In this document: piece by piece, positions 59,414 to 64,000 of the stretch | Position numbering within the stretch: the stretch's first letter is position 1 | Layout of the letters: each line of letters opens with the position of its first letter | NCBI GenBank assembly: GCA_024638165.1 | Contig: JAHEKV010000002.1 | Span: 151,134 to 215,133 of the forward strand | Source of the DNA: Flavobacteriaceae bacterium | GTDB lineage: Bacteria > Bacteroidota > Bacteroidia > Flavobacteriales > Flavobacteriaceae | Reading direction: 5' to 3' | Length of the DNA stretch: 64,000 bases | Notes under the pieces: generated by a model | Seen by the model: the letters and a program-made list of their open reading frames with translations, nothing else | Told to the model about the DNA's origin: nothing | Database searches by the model: none | Translations under genes and position numbers: made by a program

Positions 59414-59861
59414 CATTATTGTCTTTCTATTTATTTTCTCGATGACTTATGTCTTCGCCCAAACTCCTGTAAAAAGCAGAAAACTTAAGGGTGAGTGGGA
59501 ATTTCAAATCGAAGTTGCTGAGGCGGTTGCTGAAGAAACTAAGGATTTAGGAGTGTTTGGAAAAATGCTCGCTGGAGCTGTTGCTGGTTTTGTGGATGTG
59601 ACCCTTCAATCTGTCGATATTGTTTTTGATTTTTACAATAAAAATAGCGTTCGATTAACGGTCGAGACTGAAGACGAGACTCCTGAAATCAAAAATTTGA
59701 ACTATCGAATTGACCAGGGCAAACTATATATTGAGGGTCTTGAGGAGGGAGCTATTGACGTTTCGATCGATGGCTACTGGATGTTTGAAGGAAAGAATCT
59801 TATTCACTTCAACGAAGATGGAAGCCGAGTTAAAAATGTATACCTAAAAAGAAGAAGGTAG
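59400..59861 (+). CDS. Secreted protein of unknown function
   Basis: A 153-residue exported protein. The ATG at 59400 is preferred to the track TTG at 59394 because it starts a clean signal peptide (MKKYSIIVFLFIFSMTYVFAQ). After a short linker, residues 27-75 are amphipathic (EFQIEVAEAVAEETKDLGVFGKMLAGAVAGFVDV). The rest is a lipocalin-like set of strands (VDIVFDFYNKNSVRLTVE, YRIDQGKLYIEGLEEGAIDV, GKNLIHFNEDGSRVKNVYLKR). It overlaps the preceding secreted protein gene by 14 bp, so both are probably one unit. Confidence 0.75.
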   Translation: MKKYSIIVFLFIFSMTYVFAQTPVKSRKLKGEWEFQIEVAEAVAEETKDLGVFGKMLAGAVAGFVDVTLQSVDIVFDFYNKNSVRLTVETEDETPEIKNLNYRIDQGKLYIEGLEEGAIDVSIDGYWMFEGKNLIHFNEDGSRVKNVYLKRRR

Positions 59862-59873
59862 AAACACATTTAC

Positions 59874-59881
59874 TAGTTTTG
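59874..59881 (+). promoter_or_regulatory. Putative -7 box, leaderless start of the ClC gene
   Basis: TAGTTTTG matches TAnnTTTG and ends 4 nt before the GTG start at 59886. Confidence 0.6.
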
Positions 59882-59885
59882 CGCT

Positions 59886-61664
59886 GTGAATGCAACCTTA
59901 AGCGCAATCCTTCGTAAGTTCCTGATTTGGAAATACAAACATATTTCTGAGCGCAATTTTGTTTTAATTCTTAGTGCACTTATTGGTTTAGTTGCAGGAC
60001 TAATCGCAGTTCTTATCAAGAATATTACCTACGGTATACAGTTCGTAGGATCTCTAGGGCTATCGCTCACTCAAAACGGTCTTTACTTTGCGCTTCCGCT
60101 CATTGGATTGTCTGCTGTATATCTCATTTGGCATAAGCTCTATCGTAAAGGAGTATTTCAACCTATCGCAACCCTGCTATTTGCGCTTTCAAAAAAGGGG
60201 GCTAAAGTAGAATCGATCAAGTTTTATATGCCGCTTATTACCGCTCCTTTAACGGTTGGGTTTGGGGGTTCGGTCGGTCTGATGAGCCCGGCGATTTTAT
60301 CTGCCTCGGCAGCCTCTTCTGTTTTTGGGGATCTTTTTCACCTGAACCGAAAGACCAGAATGTTACTTATCGGCTGTGCCGCTTCAGGAGTGATTGCAAC
60401 TAGTTTTCAATCACCCATTGCCGCAGTGATCTTTGCCATTGAAATTTTCAGTTTAGACCTCACATTCGCCTCATTACTTCCTCTGCTTGTTGCCTCATTA
60501 GTATCGGTAATTACTTCTTTCCTAGTGGTTGAAGACCAGGTATTGTTCACCTTTGATCACAATGAAGGGTTTAATGTTTCAGATACACTCTTCTATATTG
60601 TTTTAGGGGTGATGGCGGGCCTGGTTAGTGTTTATTTTCACAAGGCGCACTTCGCCATTACCGGCGCATTGGAACGCATTAAATCGAGATCGTATCGATT
60701 CATTGTGGGTGGTGTAATCATGGGAGCGATGCTCTACTTCATTCCTCCACTTTATGGTGAAGGATATGGAGTGATCAACGCGCTGCTTTCAGGTAATCAT
60801 CTAACCGTTATTCAGGGTTCTATGTTTGACCTTTGGTCAGAAAAAACCTATGTAGTGATTATTCTTCTTTTAGGAATCACTCTTTTTAAGTCACTCGCGA
60901 TGACCCTAACTATTGCGTCGGGAGGTACAGGGGGTATTATTATTCCTGCTTTAGTAATGGGGAGCTCATTAGGTAATGCTGTGGGTAAGACCTTTAACGC
61001 TTTGGGATTTGCGGTCAACGAGACGCATTTTACGCTGATCGGAATGGCCGGTATTGTAGCCGGAGTTTTGAAAACACCGCTCACTGCTATCTTTTTGATT
61101 GCTGAAATTACAGGGGGCTATGAGCTTTTTATTCCGCTTATGTTATGCGTTTCAACGGCTTACCTGATTTCAAAAAACAATCTAAGTCATACCATTTATA
61201 CAAAAGAGTTAGCAGAGAAAAATGCGTTGCTAACCTTTGATAAGGATCAAAGTGTTTTGACGCTGATGAATCTCGATTCGGTGATTGAACAGAATTTTGT
61301 TCAACTGGATCCAGAAATGTCTTTGAAACAATTGCTAGAAGAAGGAGTGGCTAAATCGAGCCGAAATTTGTTTCCGGTAGTAAGTGAAGACGGTTCTTTG
61401 GAGGGGGTTATTTTACTTGATGACATTCGATCGGTGCTCTTTGACCAATCGCAATATGACATTACGAAGGCTAGGGAGTATATGACTCGTCCGCCAGAGG
61501 TGATTGATTATGCTAAAGATAGTATGCAGCAGGTCATGCAGCGTTTTCAAGATAGCGGAGCCTGGAACCTACCCGTTATTCGTGAGGGTAAGTATTATGG
61601 TTTTGTGTCGAAATCGAAACTTCTAACCGCCTATCGACGAGAGCTCATTAATTATAGCGTGTAG
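59886..61664 (+). CDS. ClC-family chloride channel/transporter with two CBS domains
   Basis: A 592-residue inner-membrane ClC protein starting at GTG. Hydrophobic helices cover about residues 25-430, and two CBS domains follow (about 455-515 and 525-585). The selectivity region FGGSVGLMSPAIL aligns with the GREGP motif, with Met133 where the gating glutamate of ClC exchangers (Glu148 of ClC-ec1) is expected. The motif SFQSPIAAVIFAIEIF follows, with Ile187 at the internal proton-glutamate position. This suggests passive anion conductance rather than proton exchange (inferred). A leaderless-type promoter precedes it. Confidence 0.93.
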   Translation: MNATLSAILRKFLIWKYKHISERNFVLILSALIGLVAGLIAVLIKNITYGIQFVGSLGLSLTQNGLYFALPLIGLSAVYLIWHKLYRKGVFQPIATLLFALSKKGAKVESIKFYMPLITAPLTVGFGGSVGLMSPAILSASAASSVFGDLFHLNRKTRMLLIGCAASGVIATSFQSPIAAVIFAIEIFSLDLTFASLLPLLVASLVSVITSFLVVEDQVLFTFDHNEGFNVSDTLFYIVLGVMAGLVSVYFHKAHFAITGALERIKSRSYRFIVGGVIMGAMLYFIPPLYGEGYGVINALLSGNHLTVIQGSMFDLWSEKTYVVIILLLGITLFKSLAMTLTIASGGTGGIIIPALVMGSSLGNAVGKTFNALGFAVNETHFTLIGMAGIVAGVLKTPLTAIFLIAEITGGYELFIPLMLCVSTAYLISKNNLSHTIYTKELAEKNALLTFDKDQSVLTLMNLDSVIEQNFVQLDPEMSLKQLLEEGVAKSSRNLFPVVSEDGSLEGVILLDDIRSVLFDQSQYDITKAREYMTRPPEVIDYAKDSMQQVMQRFQDSGAWNLPVIREGKYYGFVSKSKLLTAYRRELINYSV

Positions 61665-61675
61665 TTGATAATCAA

Positions 61676-61710
61676 CGGTTTATATCGAAATATTCGATTA
61701 TATCCGTTTT
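61676..61710 (+). terminator. Possible terminator after the ClC gene
   Basis: CGG-TTTAT-ATCGAA-ATA-TTCGAT-TATAT-CCG can fold into a hairpin around a perfect 6-bp core, followed by TTTT. The outer pairing is imperfect. Confidence 0.4.
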
Positions 61711-61821
61711 GAACTTTATCCTTGACATTTTAAGGGGCTATTCTTTGTCAAATTCACAACAGCTTTGAAAAAAGCCCTATCTTTCCCCCATCAAACTGGA
61801 TGAAATAAATCTAATAACCAC

Positions 61822-64000
61822 ATGATGAAAAAGTTAATTCTTGTACTAAGCATCCTTTCAAGTGCTTTTGCTCTAGCTCAAACTAGCGTAAATGGAAAGG
61901 TTGTAGATCAAAATGGCGCTCCTGTTGCCAATGCGAACATTATCGTAGTTGGACAAGCAGAGGGTGCTGTAGCTGATTTTGACGGAAACTTTGCTTTTAC
62001 TACTAGCCTTACTCCGCCATTCACTGTGCGCGTTTCAAGTTTAGGGTATACTACAGCAACAGCTACCTTCTCAGGATCAGCCCTAACTGTAACGCTAAAT
62101 CAATCTTCTACGGCGTTAGATGAAATCGTAATTTCTGCTTCTAGAACTCCTGAGCGAATTTTCGAATCGCCAGTTTCTGTAGAGCGTTTCGGTCTTGCTC
62201 AAATTCAGAACGCTACCGCAGAGAGTTTCTATGGAAGTTTACAAAACCTTAAGGGAGTTGATATCAATACCAACTCACTTACTTTTCAATCGATCAACAC
62301 TCGTGGTTTCGCAACTTTTGCAAACACCAGATTCCTTCAATTAGTAGATGGAATGGACAACACTGCACCAGGTCTTAACTTCGTGTTAGGTAACCTAGTT
62401 GGTATGTCTGAACTTGATGTTGCAAGCGTTGAGATCCTACCAGGGGCTTCGTCTGCACTTTATGGTGCTGGTGCTTTCAATGGTATCTTATTCATGACTT
62501 CTAAAGATCCGTTTACTACCGAAGGAGTTAGTGTTTATGGTAAAACAGGTATCACAGTTCAGAACGCAGCTGGTGCTAATGAGTACATGGACGTTGGAGT
62601 TCGTTTCGCTAAAAAATTCTCTGATAAGCTAGCGATTAAGGCCAACATTACTTATCTGCAAGGTGAAGACTGGCATGCGAACAGCACTCAGGATATGAGT
62701 CAAACCGCACTTCCTTATGAAGGTTGGTCATCGCGTAGAACCAATCCTGGTTATGATGGTCTAAACGTATATGGTGATGAGGTTGCAACAACCTTAGACT
62801 TTGATTACTTCGCAGGTACACCAGCAGGAACGTATGGTTCTGCTTTCGTTTCTCGTACCGGATATGACGAAGCTGCTCTTGCTGACTACGATGCGAAGAG
62901 TATGAAAAGAGATATTGGAATCTACTACCGTCCTAATGGAGATGATTTGGAAATCATCTACAACTACCGTAAGGGTACAGGTACTACCATCTATCAAGGA
63001 GCTAACCGTTATGCGGTGTCAGGTTTTGCGATGACTCAGCAAAAACTAGAAGTTAAAAATGACCACTTCTTTGTTCGTGCTTATGTTACAGCAGAAGATT
63101 CGGGTGATGCTTATGATACGCGTTTTGCGGCAATCAATATCAACCGTCAACAGGCTGCAGATACAAAATGGTTCGGTGATTACGTTACTGGATACTTATT
63201 GTCTAAACAGCTAGGTCGCTCTGATGCAGATGCTCACAATAATGGTCGTTTAGCTGCTGACTATCCAGTAGACTACTACAGTCAATTTGGTGCAGCTACA
63301 AATTATGGTGCATTTAACCTACAAGGTCAGGCCAACAGAAACCGTTTCTTACCAGGTTCAGGCGAATTTAATAGCGCATTTACTCAGGTGAGACAAGATG
63401 GTGATTTCGCTACCGGAGCGAAGTTTATTGATAACACGAAGTTTAGACACATCAACGGTAACTATAACTTTGCTCATCTTATCAATGATTGGGCAGACCT
63501 ACAGGTTGGGGGTTCTTACCGCCAATATGACCTAAACTCTAACGGTACGATCTTTACAGACAAAGACGGTCCTATCAAATACAATGAATACGGAGCATAT
63601 ACTCAAATTCAGAAGAAGTTTGCTGATGAGCGCCTTAAAGTAACGGCTTCAGCTCGTTACGATAAGAACGAATTCTTAGATGGTTTTGTTTCTCCACGTA
63701 TCTCTTTCGGATATACGCTAGGTTCAGCTAGAAATCACAACGTTCGTTTCTCAGCTCAGACAGGTTTCAGAAACCCTACCACTCAGGATTTCTTCATCGG
63801 GTTAGATGTAGGACAAGCTATTCTAGTTGGTGGTGCTGAGTCTAACCTTGATCGTGACGTAAGAACTTTTGCTACTAGTGCTCAAGCACAAGGCTTAGGT
63901 CTACCTGCAACATCTACGATCACTGGACGTGCGGCTTATACGAATTCGTTCTCGCTTTCTTCTGTTCTTGCTGGTGCGCCAGTTAAGAAAGACACTGATC
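61822..64000 (+). CDS. TonB-dependent receptor, C terminus beyond the window
   Basis: Open to the window edge (726 codons), so missing from the ORF track. A signal peptide (MMKKLILVLSILSSAFALAQ) is followed by a carboxypeptidase-regulatory-like domain (about 22-97: SVNGKVVDQNGAPVANANIIVVGQAEGAVADFDGNF). The plug domain (about 102-225) contains LDEIVISASRTPERI, INTRGFATFANTRFLQLVDGMD and ILPGASSALYGAGAFNGILFM. Barrel strands follow. An ATG pair at 61822/61825 gives two possible starts. The long PGLNFVLGNLVG plug form is common in Flavobacteriia receptors; the substrate is unknown. An expected partner lipoprotein may lie beyond the edge. Confidence 0.93.
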   Translation, partial: MMKKLILVLSILSSAFALAQTSVNGKVVDQNGAPVANANIIVVGQAEGAVADFDGNFAFTTSLTPPFTVRVSSLGYTTATATFSGSALTVTLNQSSTALDEIVISASRTPERIFESPVSVERFGLAQIQNATAESFYGSLQNLKGVDINTNSLTFQSINTRGFATFANTRFLQLVDGMDNTAPGLNFVLGNLVGMSELDVASVEILPGASSALYGAGAFNGILFMTSKDPFTTEGVSVYGKTGITVQNAAGANEYMDVGVRFAKKFSDKLAIKANITYLQGEDWHANSTQDMSQTALPYEGWSSRRTNPGYDGLNVYGDEVATTLDFDYFAGTPAGTYGSAFVSRTGYDEAALADYDAKSMKRDIGIYYRPNGDDLEIIYNYRKGTGTTIYQGANRYAVSGFAMTQQKLEVKNDHFFVRAYVTAEDSGDAYDTRFAAININRQQAADTKWFGDYVTGYLLSKQLGRSDADAHNNGRLAADYPVDYYSQFGAATNYGAFNLQGQANRNRFLPGSGEFNSAFTQVRQDGDFATGAKFIDNTKFRHINGNYNFAHLINDWADLQVGGSYRQYDLNSNGTIFTDKDGPIKYNEYGAYTQIQKKFADERLKVTASARYDKNEFLDGFVSPRISFGYTLGSARNHNVRFSAQTGFRNPTTQDFFIGLDVGQAILVGGAESNLDRDVRTFATSAQAQGLGLPATSTITGRAAYTNSFSLSSVLAGAPVKKDTD

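Noticed and set aside
62794-62997. ORF of 67 aa antisense to the last TonB receptor
   Set aside because: The plus strand here is an uninterrupted receptor frame reaching the window end, so this is a shadow.

Overview
The window reads as a slice of a Flavobacteriales (Bacteroidota) chromosome, probably from a free-living aquatic member. Support comes from the intact Bat aerotolerance operon, several TonB-dependent receptors with carboxypeptidase-regulatory-like domains, DUF4270 and DUF5689 lipoproteins, the ileS-dksA-like-lspA run, the panC/glycogen-synthase-like/DUF4270/glmS neighbourhood, and many Bacteroidota -7 promoter boxes (TAnnTTTG) without obvious Shine-Dalgarno sites. The family cannot be fixed by eye. 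Coding density is very high. No rRNA, tRNA or CRISPR array was seen, and no stretch longer than about 300 bases lacks a gene.

Layout: 1-2.7 kb, end of pyruvate kinase, a CYTH protein and pheS. 2.8-5 kb, a SulP transporter facing a beta-carbonic anhydrase. 5.0-13.8 kb, an eight-gene Bat operon on the minus strand (MoxR, DUF58, a two-TM protein, BatA, BatB, BatC, BatD, BatE). 14-22.3 kb, mixed metabolism: aldo/keto reductase, AlbA_2 protein, PfkB kinase, phosphatase, small proteins, gpsA, cytochrome c, nitronate monooxygenase, EamA exporter, ArsC-like protein. 22.4-38.8 kb, gdhA, recO, a TonB receptor, ileS, DksA-like, lspA, a folate cyclo-ligase, uvrC, DUF3108, an M23 peptidase and pgi. 38.8-43.6 kb, a divergent locus of a secreted EEP-family nuclease, a TonB receptor and a DUF5689/lamin-tail lipoprotein. 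43.6-53 kb, an Ig-like lipoprotein, comF, glyS, xth, a second aldo/keto reductase, radA, a flippase-like protein, panD and panC. 53-57.7 kb, a starch-synthase-like protein, DUF4270 and glmS.

The most unusual region follows glmS. An AT-rich insert of about 1.1 kb sits exactly at the glmS stop codon. It is bounded by an 18-bp perfect direct repeat of the glmS 3' end and has 22-bp inverted repeats inside. It carries a small recombinase-like protein, a Cro/C1-type regulator and a membrane protein, and no integrase or transposase. It looks like a small non-autonomous mobile cassette. After it come two secreted proteins of unknown function, a ClC-type channel whose gating glutamate appears to be methionine, and the start of another TonB receptor running off the window.

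Two window-wide patterns stand out. First, at least seven genes have a -7 box exactly 4 nt upstream of the start codon and an eighth has 5 nt, which predicts leaderless mRNAs. Second, all nine convergent gene pairs either overlap or are separated by no more than 7 bp, so none has room for a terminator. The two clear intrinsic terminators lie between co-directional genes.
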